From: Oceanobacillus salinisoli | GTDB lineage: Bacteria > Bacillota > Bacilli > Bacillales > Amphibacillaceae | Direction: 5' to 3' | DNA: 64,000 nt | NCBI RefSeq assembly: GCF_009733865.1 | Contig: NZ_WOFB01000006.1 | Location: 62,001-126,000, forward strand | In this document: positions 53,283 through 61,087 of the stretch, one piece after another | Layout of the letters: each line of letters begins with the position of its first letter | How positions within the stretch are numbered: the first letter of the stretch is position 1 | The notes under the pieces: model-generated | Database searches by the model: none | What the model was told of the DNA's origin: nothing | Seen by the model: the letters and a program-made list of their open reading frames with translations, nothing else | Made by a program: the position numbers and the translations under genes

Positions 53283-53330
53283 GAAAGATATTCCTTTCTT
53301 AAAGAATAGCACCCTTTAATGTAACAAGGA
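53283..53330 (-). repeat. cassette element 7, hairpin and B part
   Basis: Hairpin AGAAAGATATTCCTTTCT (53283-53300) and B core AGCACCCTTTAATGTAACAA. It pairs logically with the A part at 40688-40712. Confidence 0.7.
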
Positions 53331-53333
53331 TAA

Positions 53334-53696
53334 TTAGTCTTTTGACAAGGTAGTTTTATCTAACGGAACAGTTGTTTTTATAAAATCTTGTTCAATATTA
53401 AAAAATACTTCTCTCAATTTTTCTCTTCCGCCCATTTTTTGGTACCATTTCTGCACACGCTTAACGTGTTCTTCGTCACTTTTAACTTTATTTTCAATAA
53501 TTTCATAATCTTTATAGCTATTATATTCCCATATCGCAAAAATCTCTATAACACCGTTGTTCTCTTTAGTCATCCACCTACCAACTAATCTTGCACCATA
53601 TTTAAGCTGGGTTGGTAGAAGTGTTTTATTAAAATGCTCGTTAAAATCATCTATAATACTTGGGGCAACTTTGTACATTTTTCTACGATAAATCAT
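53334..53696 (-). CDS. NIPSNAP-family protein
   Basis: A 120-residue dimeric alpha/beta-barrel-type protein. MIYRRKMYKVAPSIIDDFNEHF and LPTQLKYGARLVGRWMTKE, then IFAIWEYNSYKDYEIIENKV, are typical for NIPSNAP proteins of Bacilli. Some family members bind or modify small aromatics; the role here is unknown. ATG 53696 matches the homologous start; a GTG three codons upstream is an alternative. It directly follows the B part of element 7. Confidence 0.82.
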   Translation of the reverse strand: MIYRRKMYKVAPSIIDDFNEHFNKTLLPTQLKYGARLVGRWMTKENNGVIEIFAIWEYNSYKDYEIIENKVKSDEEHVKRVQKWYQKMGGREKLREVFFNIEQDFIKTTVPLDKTTLSKD

Positions 53697-53761
53697 TGTT
53701 TCCACTCTTTCCCTTTAAGTCTTTATTATGATATTGGTAATGGTTGAAATTACCCTTCTTA

Positions 53762-53842
53762 CATAAACCTGCCCTTTAGCATAATAGGAGATGCCACATC
53801 GACAACTCCTTGTTTAACTCTTGCACCCGTTTGTTGAACAGT
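53762..53842 (-). repeat. cassette-boundary element 8
   Basis: A core ATAAACCTGCCCTTTAGCAT, a reduced centre, then CTTGTTTAACTC and B core TTGCACCCGTTTGTTGAACA. Confidence 0.75.
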
Positions 53843-53899
53843 ACAAACAATATAGATAGTTAATTGACACACTGAAAAGTTAAACATTCGTATTATATA

Positions 53900-54388
53900 T
53901 TACTTGGGCAATTTGCTTTTCTCCATTTTTTCAAATTCCTTATATTTCTTCATCCCCATTTTCTCTGCTACTTTCTGTGATGGAACATTTTTTACTGTAG
54001 TGTATGAAAACACTTTAGGATACTTTAAAACTTTAAAAGCATACTCCTTACAGGCAATCGCAGCTTCTGTGGCATATCCTTGATTACAGTAGTTTTTTAT
54101 AATATGAAATCCAATCTCTGGAACTGTTTCTTTATCAATTAATTGCATTGTAATACCACAATCTCCAAGGAATTTTTCTCCATCTTTTAAAATCACTGCC
54201 CATAATCCGTGGTTATACTTTCTATAATTATCAATATTCCATTGAATCCAGCTTTCCACCTCTTTCATATTAAATGGTTTGGTATAATATTGCATTGATT
54301 CTGGTTCAGAAAGAACCTTTGATAACTCTCGTGTATCATCCAAAACTAATTCCCTTAAATATAGTCTTTCTGTTTCAAGTATCTTCAC
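53900..54388 (-). CDS. GNAT acetyltransferase, RimJ/RimL-like
   Basis: A 162-residue GNAT. It has ETERLYLRELVLDDTRELSKVL at the start, LWAVILKDGEKFLGDCGITM (beta4), then VPEIGFHIIKNYCNQGYATEAA with the acetyl-CoA loop NQGYATEA, and SYTTVKNVPSQKVAEKMGMKK (motif B). It probably acetylates a small molecule or protein N-terminus. GTG at 54388 has GGAGAAGG at eight bases, preferred to an earlier GTG within the site. It is a cassette gene between elements 8 and 9. Confidence 0.88.
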   Translation of the reverse strand: MKILETERLYLRELVLDDTRELSKVLSEPESMQYYTKPFNMKEVESWIQWNIDNYRKYNHGLWAVILKDGEKFLGDCGITMQLIDKETVPEIGFHIIKNYCNQGYATEAAIACKEYAFKVLKYPKVFSYTTVKNVPSQKVAEKMGMKKYKEFEKMEKSKLPK

Positions 54389-54417
54389 GACCCGCACCTT
54401 CTCCTATTTAATCTTAA

Positions 54418-54444
54418 ATTAACCTGCTCCGTTAGCTTTATAAC
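54418..54444 (-). repeat. cassette element 9, A part (recombinase-containing)
   Basis: TTAACCTGCTCCGTTAGCTT corresponds to the A core, 110 bp before the second recombinase copy, the same distance as in element 4. Confidence 0.65.
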
Positions 54445-54555
54445 ATATTACAATTCTAACATTAAATACCATCAGTTCACCCTGAATTATTCCAAAAATT
54501 ATTTTATTCAGCCATTTGGAAATGCTTATTTTAAAAATAATTCAGGAGTGATTCT

Positions 54556-55384
54556 ATGTTGTTATCAGATGCTGCAAAATCTTATGAGTCAGATAAGAGA
54601 ATCGAAGGATTTTCAACTCAGACATTAAATGCTTATAGACTTCAAGCAAAGTTATTAGTAAACTATTTAAAAAATGTCGAAATGAATGAGATTACAACAT
54701 CGCAACTAAAAGAATATTTAGCTCAATCAAGTAAAGACTTGAAGCCTTCTAGCCTATCTCATCGGATAAGATTTATCCGATCCTTTTTTCGATGGTCACA
54801 CGAAGAAGGTATCACTGAGAGTAATCCTGCCAGCAAAATTAAGGAACCAAAAGTCGGCAAACGCATTCCAAAATTCCTCACTGACAGAGAAATTGAACAT
54901 TTGCGAGATGCTTGTCATTCTTCGATGGAAAAAGCATTATTTGAATTTATGTTTTCAACAGGATGTCGTATAGGAGAAATCGTCGAATCAGTATTAATTG
55001 GGGAAGCAACTCTGCGATTGTTCGAGGTAAGGGGGATAAGGAGAGAGAAGTTTATTTTAATGTTCGTTGCGAGATTTGGTTAGAGATTATCTTAATGAAA
55101 GAAACGACAGCGATCCAGCTATTTTTGTTATGGAACGTTCGCCTCATAGAATGAGCATTGCTCAAATGAGGTACATAATAAAACGAATCTCCAATCGAGC
55201 CAGAATAAATAAAACGATTCACCCTCGTCAACTGAGGCATAGTTATGCTACCCATCTTTTAAATAATTGTGCACCGATTGATGTAATACAGAGCCTACTC
55301 GGACACGAAAAAAGCGAAACAACACGAATATATGCTCAATTAAGTGGGAAAATCAGACAGGAATTTTACAACATTTATTTTTAA
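54556..55384 (+). pseudogene. tyrosine recombinase, second copy, two frameshifts
   Basis: It is about 80 percent similar to the recombinase at 37006-37845, starting MLLSDAAKSYESDKRIEGFS after AGGAGTG. A frameshift with a short deletion after TGCRIGEIV removes the TLDRN segment. A second shift follows CEIWL. The remaining pieces SINWGSNSAIVRGKGDKERE and HPRQLRHSYATHLL, LLGHEKSETTRIYAQLS keep all catalytic residues. It occupies the same A-hairpin interval and orientation as the intact copy. Confidence 0.88.
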
Positions 55385-55386
55385 TA

Positions 55387-55453
55387 AAAAAGAGAGCAAC
55401 CAGACATTATCGTTACTCTCTTTTAAAAATAGAGCACCCGTTACTTTAATAAG
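55387..55453 (-). repeat. cassette element 9, hairpin and B part
   Basis: Hairpin AAAAGAGAGCAAC...GTTACTCTCTTTT directly follows the recombinase copy; B core AGCACCCGTTACTTTAATAA is at 55432-55451. Confidence 0.78.
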
Positions 55454-55458
55454 ACTTA

Positions 55459-55773
55459 TTAATTATTATGCCTTTTTAGCAAACCGAAAACTCCTGCAAC
55501 TATAAAACTAAGTGCAATTGCAGTCATTTTTTCGCCTCCAACAAGCATATTGTCAGATAAAAAGAAGAAAACAAAGAAAACAAAAATGCTTATTCCAACA
55601 ACAGAGTTTATTCGATTTGATTTCGTTTCTTTTTGCCAAATCACTCCAAACAAACCAACTGCTATAACTGCCAATAACCCTGCAAGCATTTCCTCTTTTC
55701 TAAAACTCGCAAAATTAATTTGTAATAGATATAGTGTAGAAATAACAATTCCTATTCCTATATATTTATACAT
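55459..55773 (-). CDS. small polytopic membrane protein
   Basis: A 104-residue protein with about three membrane helices: YIGIGIVISTLYLLQINFAS, then MLAGLLAVIAVGLFGVIW, then GISIFVFFVFFFLSDNMLV and a further hydrophobic stretch. It ends GLLKRHNN. ATG 55773 has GAGGGAT; the frame continues upstream into cassette element 10 without a ribosome binding site. No family is recognised. Confidence 0.6.
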   Translation of the reverse strand: MYKYIGIGIVISTLYLLQINFASFRKEEMLAGLLAVIAVGLFGVIWQKETKSNRINSVVGISIFVFFVFFFLSDNMLVGGEKMTAIALSFIVAGVFGLLKRHNN

Positions 55774-55824
55774 TATATCCCTCGATTTCCATTCATATAG
55801 TGAGAAAAAATTATTCTCTTCTTT

Positions 55825-55905
55825 AAAAAACTGCACTCTGCTTCTTTTCTTCAAGATGGAAAGGCGAATACCCTTATTCAGCATTCGCACCCGTTAGCTT
55901 AACAA
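55825..55905 (-). repeat. cassette-boundary element 10
   Basis: A core AAAAAACTGCACTCTGCTTC, hairpin GCGAAT...ATTCGC (55863-55888), then B core CGCACCCGTTAGCTTAACAA. Confidence 0.72.
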
Positions 55906-56373
55906 TTATCCTAATTTGATTTCCTCTTTTTTATCACCATATTCTATTACAATTGTTATGTCTTCTCCCCAAAAAGTATTATTTTCGTTAAAGTGAACAA
56001 AACTCCCTTGTGTTACTTGATAATACCCTTCTTCAGTCAATTCGACATTAAATTCGAGTGTTTCGCCTTCTTTATTTTCTTCATAGAAACCAATTATTTC
56101 ATCGCCAATTTTCAAAGATAAAGTTAATGATTTATAATCAACTTCTCCTTTAGGAACAATCTTTATTTCATGTGTTGATTGAACTAATTTTTCAAGGTTG
56201 TAATATTCACCAGTAATTTTATCTGTTACTTCCCAATTTTCATTTGAACCTTTTTGGGATAAAGAAAATTGGATTTGCTTTTGACCATCGATACTTTTAC
56301 CTTCCTCAGTACAACCACTAATCATAAGTAACATAACTGATAATGAAACAATAAACGTTATAATTTTCTTCAT
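55906..56373 (-). CDS. lipoprotein of unknown function
   Basis: A 155-residue lipoprotein. The signal peptide KKIITFIVSLSVMLLMISGCTEE has lipobox ISGC. The mature part is beta-rich (NENWEVTDKITGEYYNLEKL, SLTLSLKIGDEIIGFYEEN). It shares the NWEV opening and layout with the lipoprotein at 58123-58632, so the two are probably distant relatives. The stop lies immediately beyond the B core of element 10. The ribosome binding site is AGGGGGATT. Confidence 0.65.
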   Translation of the reverse strand: MKKIITFIVSLSVMLLMISGCTEEGKSIDGQKQIQFSLSQKGSNENWEVTDKITGEYYNLEKLVQSTHEIKIVPKGEVDYKSLTLSLKIGDEIIGFYEENKEGETLEFNVELTEEGYYQVTQGSFVHFNENNTFWGEDITIVIEYGDKKEEIKLG

Positions 56374-56420
56374 TGCGTAATCCCCCTAATTTATTTCCTT
56401 TATATAATTTTAAGAATAAC

Positions 56421-56510
56421 TTGTTGAACTATACCGCTTCGTTACTTCCCCGACAGTAAGAGTTGCCAATGTAAAAGTTCCTTAACTAATGCATCCTTTA
56501 CTTTAATAAC
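56421..56510 (-). repeat. cassette-boundary element 11
   Basis: A-like TTGAACTATACCGCTTCGTT, an AT-rich interior, and B core TAATGCATCCTTTACTTTAA. No strong hairpin is seen. Confidence 0.6.
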
Positions 56511-56515
56511 ACTTT

Positions 56516-57442
56516 TTATAGTGCTCCCACGGAATTAACTAACCAAACTTCATACTCTGGATTGTATTCCACCAACAGTTTGAAAACATAACTATTTTTT
56601 GTTATTACCATAACACCACTCTCACCAATCTCTTCAATTTTATCTACTTCCTCTATAAGTTTGTCTTGAACAAATTGTTTTACAGCAGAATTTAATTCAT
56701 CATATTCTGAGAGAGTAGACATTTTAATTAGCTCGGATTCATCATATTCAATCCCAACATAATCGTGGATTTTTTCTACACGGGATGTTAGTTCTTCATT
56801 GTTTTGAAGTAATTCAGGTTCGACTTTTTTTAAAAATTTCTTAGGATAAATGCTTTGTTTTTCTACTTCTTCGTTTTCTTTGTTTTCGTAATCATCAGAA
56901 GATAATGGTTCTTCATAATCATTGTTATGCTCTTCACTGTTACTAGCTTCTATTTCAGCCACAGACAAAGGATCTCCTGAAATAGCATCGATATAAAAAA
57001 TTGTTTTATTACCAACTGGATATGTCACTTCAATAACCCATACTTCTTGTATCTCTTCTGATTCAGACTCTTTCCAATCCTTTTTAAAATTAGCTACTAT
57101 GTCACCTTCATAAATATCATTTAAACTTGCTTTCTGAGCAAATTCAATTGCTTCGGTTTCATTCATAAAGTTTACAGGAGATGATAAATTTCCTTTGTTA
57201 TCATTTAAATATTGATCTAAAGTGTGGCTTAGAAACAAAAACGAAATAATTATTACTGAAACAGTAGCTAAATAGGCTATGGTACGATTAACTCTAAAAC
57301 CAAACCAATCACGTTTTCTCTCCTGTTTAATTTGAGTTATAACTTTGTTTAGAGATTCAGAGGATTCATTTTCAGTAAGATTAATTTTATTAATCTTTTG
57401 GAACATACTATCAAATTCCGATTTTTCATTATTTGAATTCAT
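56516..57442 (-). CDS. membrane anti-sigma-like protein
   Basis: A 308-residue protein with a cytosolic N-terminus (residues 1-50), one membrane helix (about 52-72, IAYLATVSVIIISFLFLSHTL) and an extracytoplasmic part. The latter contains a PepSY-like stretch (VWVIEVTYPVGNKTIFYIDAISGDPLS), an acidic linker and a C-terminal domain. It overlaps the ECF sigma gene by 14 bp. Topology and position identify it as the probable membrane anti-sigma factor, although no classical zinc-binding ZAS motif is present. Confidence 0.7.
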   Translation of the reverse strand: MNSNNEKSEFDSMFQKINKINLTENESSESLNKVITQIKQERKRDWFGFRVNRTIAYLATVSVIIISFLFLSHTLDQYLNDNKGNLSSPVNFMNETEAIEFAQKASLNDIYEGDIVANFKKDWKESESEEIQEVWVIEVTYPVGNKTIFYIDAISGDPLSVAEIEASNSEEHNNDYEEPLSSDDYENKENEEVEKQSIYPKKFLKKVEPELLQNNEELTSRVEKIHDYVGIEYDESELIKMSTLSEYDELNSAVKQFVQDKLIEEVDKIEEIGESGVMVITKNSYVFKLLVEYNPEYEVWLVNSVGAL

Positions 57443-57959
57443 TAGTATAACCCTCCTTTACCATTTCCTGTCGAAGCAGTTCAAGTCCACGATGTAGCGT
57501 CGTTTTAACACGACTCTCCTTCCAACCCAAAATGAATGCTGTTTCTTTTATAGAAAACTCTTTAATCTTACGTAAAACAATAACCTCTCGATAATTCTTT
57601 TTTAGCTGCGAAAGAACATTATATAGATATTCTATATCCTCGCCCAACTCTACTACTTCCTGTGGGCTAGATTCATTTGATTTTATAGGTGCGAAAGAAT
57701 CTAAAAAATAAAAAATAGGCTTCTTTTTACGTTGATAATCGATGGTGACATTTCGAGCAATTCGAAATAACCATGTTTTTGGATTAGAGTCTCCTTTAAA
57801 TGTTTGGTAATTTTTAAATGCCTTAACATAGGTTTCTTGCATTAAATCCCTTGCTTGTTCACGTTCTCCAACTATTACTAAAATATAACGAAAAATATGA
57901 TTGCTATATTGCTGATACCATTCCTTTATTTGCTGCTCTGGATTATTGGAATCATGCAA
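57429..57959 (-). CDS. ECF RNA polymerase sigma factor
   Basis: A 176-residue ECF sigma factor. Region 2 reads IFRYILVIVGEREQARDLMQETYVKAF and GDSNPKTWLFRIARNVTIDYQRKK. Region 4 reads LPKNYRE-like LKKNYREVIVLRKIKEFSIK, then LGWKESRVKTTLHRGLELLR. It would direct transcription of an envelope-stress-type regulon. With the overlapping anti-sigma gene it is a complete regulatory pair inside the cassette array. Its -10/-35 targets are unknown. Confidence 0.9.
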   Translation of the reverse strand: MHDSNNPEQQIKEWYQQYSNHIFRYILVIVGEREQARDLMQETYVKAFKNYQTFKGDSNPKTWLFRIARNVTIDYQRKKKPIFYFLDSFAPIKSNESSPQEVVELGEDIEYLYNVLSQLKKNYREVIVLRKIKEFSIKETAFILGWKESRVKTTLHRGLELLRQEMVKEGYTNEFK

Positions 57960-58037
57960 AATACCCCTTCCTCTTAAAAATCGTACTGTATAGACGAAAT
58001 CTTTTTAAAAAAGTTTCATAATTAAAAATAAAAAAGC

Positions 58038-58113
58038 AGTAACGTATATATCCTTATACATTACTACCATATAGATCCTTCCTCTTTAATACTAGCCCCT
58101 GTTACTTTATTTC
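58038..58113 (-). repeat. cassette-boundary element 12 (hairpin plus B)
   Basis: Hairpin AGTAACGTATA-TATCC-TTATACATTACT (58038-58065) and B-like core TAGCCCCTGTTACTTTATTT. The A part is not recognisable. Confidence 0.55.
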
Positions 58114-58122
58114 ACGTTATAG

Positions 58123-58632
58123 TCATTTACCGTTTGCATCTAACTTGATTTTTTCTGTGTGTTCGGCTTCATCTTTATCTGTTTCCCAACTAATAGTTAA
58201 ATCCATATTTCCGTTATCAGCAATGTAATCTTCAAACGGTTTCTCCATATCAGGATCATATTGAAATTTTGCCTTCAATATTTTGTCTTCCTTACTACTA
58301 AAATCTATAAATTCATATTTTGAATTATCATTTGTTATATCATTCTTCAGACTCGTATCCAAAAATAATTCTGATGCTGTATATTGTACATTACCTTGAT
58401 GAACTTGCACTCTTCTCATTTTATTAAACTCTTCAAGAGTTCCTTTGTAAGTAAGTGTTATTGTAAATAATTTCTTGTTATAATGTGTAGTTAAGTTATC
58501 AAAATTAGTTTCTACTTCCCAATTAGAACTGTCTGCTTTCCACACATAATTATTAGCCTTTTCTTTACTACAAGCTGCTAACGAAACGATACATAAAATT
58601 ATAAAAATAATATAGCCCATCTTTTTAACCAT
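58123..58632 (-). CDS. lipoprotein of unknown function
   Basis: A 169-residue lipoprotein. The signal MGYIIFIILCIVSLAACSKEK has lipobox LAAC. The mature part is beta-rich (NWEVETNFDNLTTHYNKKLF, then TITLTYKGTLEEFNKMRRVQ). It is related in pattern to the lipoprotein at 55906-56373. ATG 58632 was preferred; GTG two codons upstream is possible (GAAAGGAG). The function is unknown. Confidence 0.65.
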   Translation of the reverse strand: MVKKMGYIIFIILCIVSLAACSKEKANNYVWKADSSNWEVETNFDNLTTHYNKKLFTITLTYKGTLEEFNKMRRVQVHQGNVQYTASELFLDTSLKNDITNDNSKYEFIDFSSKEDKILKAKFQYDPDMEKPFEDYIADNGNMDLTISWETDKDEAEHTEKIKLDANGK

Positions 58633-58663
58633 TCTCACCTTACTCCTTTCTTATTGAAATTTA

Positions 58664-58695
58664 ATCCTTGTTAATAAGCCCCCGTTAGTGGAACA
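58664..58695 (-). repeat. cassette element 13 (B part)
   Basis: CCTTGTTAATAAGCCCCCGT then TAGTGGAACA matches the CTTGTTTAAC-B arrangement. The following gene stops at 58706. Confidence 0.55.
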
Positions 58696-58705
58696 AACAA
58701 AGATT

Positions 58706-59178
58706 TTACTTTACTTTCTTCACAAACAATACTCTATCTTGATTAGGTCCATCGTAATTGGAATGTACAGATACTCCATCCACTTCTTTGTCACCGTTTT
58801 CTATATTAAATCCCATCTTTGTGTGGTAAGCAATTGAAATTTTATTTACTGGTGAAGTTACAGCACGAACAACGTTTCTATTATTCTTTTTTACCACATT
58901 GAAAAATTTATTATAAAGTTGCTTTCCAATTTGGCTTTTACGGTGATCAGGGCTAACTCCAACAATATGTATGTATGCCACATCTGTATGTGATTGAGAT
59001 AAAAAACCAATTAAAAAGCCAATAATTTGACCGTCCTTTTCAGCAATAAAACTTGTATTATTGAAATGATCAAAAAATAATTTAGGCAACATATCGGACA
59101 TTTGCCTACCACCCCACCATTCGTTAATTAAAGGTGAGATATCGTAATAATCATTGCATTCACATTGCGTATTTCCAC
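58706..59178 (-). pseudogene. GNAT acetyltransferase with a 5' frameshift
   Basis: The body is a good GNAT: INEWWGGRQMSDMLPKLFF, AEKDGQIIGFLIGFLSQ, YIHIVGVSPDHRKSQIGKQL with the acetyl-CoA loop, then YHTKMGFNIE. The expected start is GTG at 59178 (RBS AAAGGAT) giving VEIRNVNA, but this is one base out of frame with the body. One missing A in GCAATGATT near 59153 would restore it. An alternative longer frame from 59245 has no ribosome binding site. It is either inactivated or a sequencing error. Confidence 0.7.
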
Positions 59179-59237
59179 TACTAACATCCTTTCTAATTAT
59201 GTATAAAAAACTGTTATCAAATGACAAGACCTTCTTC

Positions 59238-59322
59238 TTAAACAAACCTGCTCATTACAGAAAAGGATCAGCAACTGCTGAACCAAAATCCTTGTTACAC
59301 ATTCGCTCTCGTTAGTAAAATT
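59238..59322 (-). repeat. cassette-boundary element 14
   Basis: A core TTAAACAAACCTGCTCATTA, small palindrome TCAGCAACTGCTGA, then CCTTGTTACACATTCGCTCT with CGTTAGTAAAATTC as B. The next stop lies at its end. Confidence 0.7.
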
Positions 59323-59721
59323 CTATTCAGGAGCAACTAGTTCTACTTTTATTCTATCTGGGTCTTCAAAATAAACAGCATAATAATCTTTTCCACCAGC
59401 AAATGGGTGTTTATCTAAGTAGAGAATGTTTACTTCTCTTTCTTTCAGTTTGTTCGTCATCTCGTCTACGTGTTGACGTGAAGATGCGTGAAATGCTAGA
59501 TGATTAAGCCCTACTCTACATCTATGATATGAAGGGTTCAGAAACCTATCTTCTGCTTGAACAAAGACGATGTAAGTGTCACCCAGTTTCCAACTGTGAC
59601 CACTTTCCCATTCTTGAAAAGAAGTATAACCTAATTCTCTCAGAAACCATCCCCAAAATTCAACGGTTTGTTCTAAATCTGAAACATATATCTCTATGTG
59701 ATGCAGTAATCCTTGTGGCAT
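59323..59721 (-). CDS. VOC/glyoxalase-family protein
   Basis: A 132-residue vicinal-oxygen-chelate protein with two beta-alpha-beta-beta-beta modules. LLHHIEIYVSDLEQTVEFWG supplies the first metal His. VGLNHLAFHASSRQ and DYYAVYFEDPDRIKVELVAP supply the second module with the final Glu. Members are lyases, dioxygenases or drug-binding resistance proteins; the substrate is unknown. ATG 59721 has GGGGG at seven bases. Confidence 0.87.
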   Translation of the reverse strand: MPQGLLHHIEIYVSDLEQTVEFWGWFLRELGYTSFQEWESGHSWKLGDTYIVFVQAEDRFLNPSYHRCRVGLNHLAFHASSRQHVDEMTNKLKEREVNILYLDKHPFAGGKDYYAVYFEDPDRIKVELVAPE

Positions 59722-59751
59722 ATAAATCCCCCTTACAATTACTAAGTTCTT

Positions 59752-59783
59752 CTTCAACTTTTCTGCTTCTTTAGTACGATAAG
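59752..59783 (-). repeat. cassette element 15 (A part, weak)
   Basis: TTCAACTTTTCTGCTTCTTT then AGTACGATAAG resembles the A core. The B part is not clear. Confidence 0.4.
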
Positions 59784-59824
59784 CAATGCCTTCTTGAAGT
59801 ATAACGATAATACCATAAGACTTT

Positions 59825-60279
59825 TTACTTTTTTTCTGTTACATCTACAATTATTTTTCCAAACAACTTCTCACCAAAATATACTTCTAACTTCCACTTT
59901 CCGGCATTTGGTAGATCCATCGAAGAAGGAATATGATGGTCTGCCCCGTTGTTTGGTGCAAGAGAACTATTACCAAACTCAAAGACAGTTACATTTTCAT
60001 TAGTTTTTTTACTTATTCCAATTACTTTAAAAGGTTGAGTAAGTGTATCTTTCCCCAAAAATGCCACATATATTTTTGTTCTTTTCCTTCTACAAATGGT
60101 CCATACTTCACAAACCCCAAATTACCATTATCCCCAATTCGGAAGGTGAAATTGGCTTGTTTCCCTTCCCTAATAAGAGTTGGACTTTCTTCCCAACTAT
60201 CTTCAGATGTTTCTATTCTTTCGTCTGAACAACCTATCAAAAATAACCCGCTTAATAAAATAAAAGTTAGTCTTCTCAT
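59825..60279 (-). pseudogene. DUF4871-like lipoprotein with one frameshift
   Basis: The N-terminal frame encodes a lipoprotein signal RRLTFILLSGLFLIGCSDER (lipobox LIGC) and GNLGFVKYGPFVEGKEQKYM. After WHFWGK the homology continues one frame away as DTLTQPFKVIGISKKTNENV, NNGADHHIPSSMDLP, GKWKLEVYFGEKLFGKIIVD. One missing A in TGGGGAAAG near 60055 explains this. The pattern NNGADxHxPSxMxLP...WKLEVY is that of DUF4871 envelope proteins. Confidence 0.72.
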
Positions 60280-60328
60280 TTAACTCCCCTCTCAACCTAT
60301 TTTTCTCATTTACAATTGGTTATTTCTT

Positions 60329-60400
60329 TGTTCAACAAACCTGCTCTTTACTTGATCAAGGTACCTTTCTTCCAGCAAAATAAGCACCCGTTTACATAAA
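60329..60400 (-). repeat. cassette-boundary element 16
   Basis: A core TTCAACAAACCTGCTCTTTA, a short centre, and B core TAAGCACCCGTTTACATAAA. Confidence 0.72.
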
Positions 60401-60409
60401 AAAACTGTT

Positions 60410-61022
60410 TTACTTAATCACATCTTTAAGTTCTTGATCTTCGTTCGTTACTTCATCTAATTTAGTCCATAAATCAATCCAATAATGTTCTTTTACTGTC
60501 TTACCTTGAACATTTATGTACTCTTTCATTATAGGTAACCACTCTTCGTGTAAAGATTGGATTGGATTGCTTTTATTCTTGTAATATCATCATCATTGAG
60601 AGAACAATTAAATAACTGTCCTTTAGCTTATTAGAATCAATATGTTTTAAAAAGTCTTCAGTAATACCAATTACTGAGTCATAAAAACTATAATTTTGTT
60701 TGACATGTTTACCAAAATCAACCTTTAAATGTGTTGCCAATTGTTGCATTTCGATTTTATTTTTAATAATCCCAGCATAATTAAAATTCATTCTGGCAAT
60801 TTCGTCTTTAGTTATAGTATTTGTACTAATAATCTTATTTAAAATCTCTTCATTTTCTTTTAATCTAGGGTACATACCACTTATTTCATTAGCAATATGT
60901 TGTGAAAGGTAAGCTTCATATTGCTGACTTTGTTTTCGTTCCATATTTAAAAAATAGGACAAAGTAATTAGGCATATAACTATTACGATCATCGTGATTA
61001 AAGAAATTCTTTTCTTCCACAT
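60410..61022 (-). pseudogene. membrane-anchored helical protein, frameshifted near the 3' end
   Basis: The first 149 codons give an N-terminal anchor (LITMIVIVICLITLSYFLNM) and an extracytoplasmic helical domain ending DSYLIVLSMMMILQE-stop at 60573. Directly beyond, another frame continues SNPIQSLHEEWLPIMKEYIN, then EHYWIDLWTKLDEVTNEDQE, and ends at 60410 next to element 16. A small indel near 60580 would join them into about 203 residues. The family is unknown; the layout is like the next gene upstream. Confidence 0.55.
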
Positions 61023-61051
61023 TTAACTCCCTCCCTAAAATATGTACTTAT

Positions 61052-61078
61052 ACTATCCTGCACCTTTATGTTTCTTGG
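61052..61078 (-). repeat. cassette element 17 (partial)
   Basis: CTATCCTGCACCTTTATGTT then TCTTGGATG resembles a merged A/B core between two membrane-protein genes. Confidence 0.4.
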
Positions 61079-61087
61079 ATGTACTCT

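Noticed and set aside
53124-53312. A 62-codon minus-strand frame beginning GTGCTATTC
   Set aside because: Its N-terminus is encoded by the cassette hairpin/B repeat, and its end overlaps the well-supported zinc-ribbon gene; no ribosome binding site.
33792-61078. CRISPR array as an explanation for the regularly recurring repeats
   Set aside because: Repeats are 80-130 bp, degenerate and separated by whole genes; there are no uniform spacers and no cas genes.
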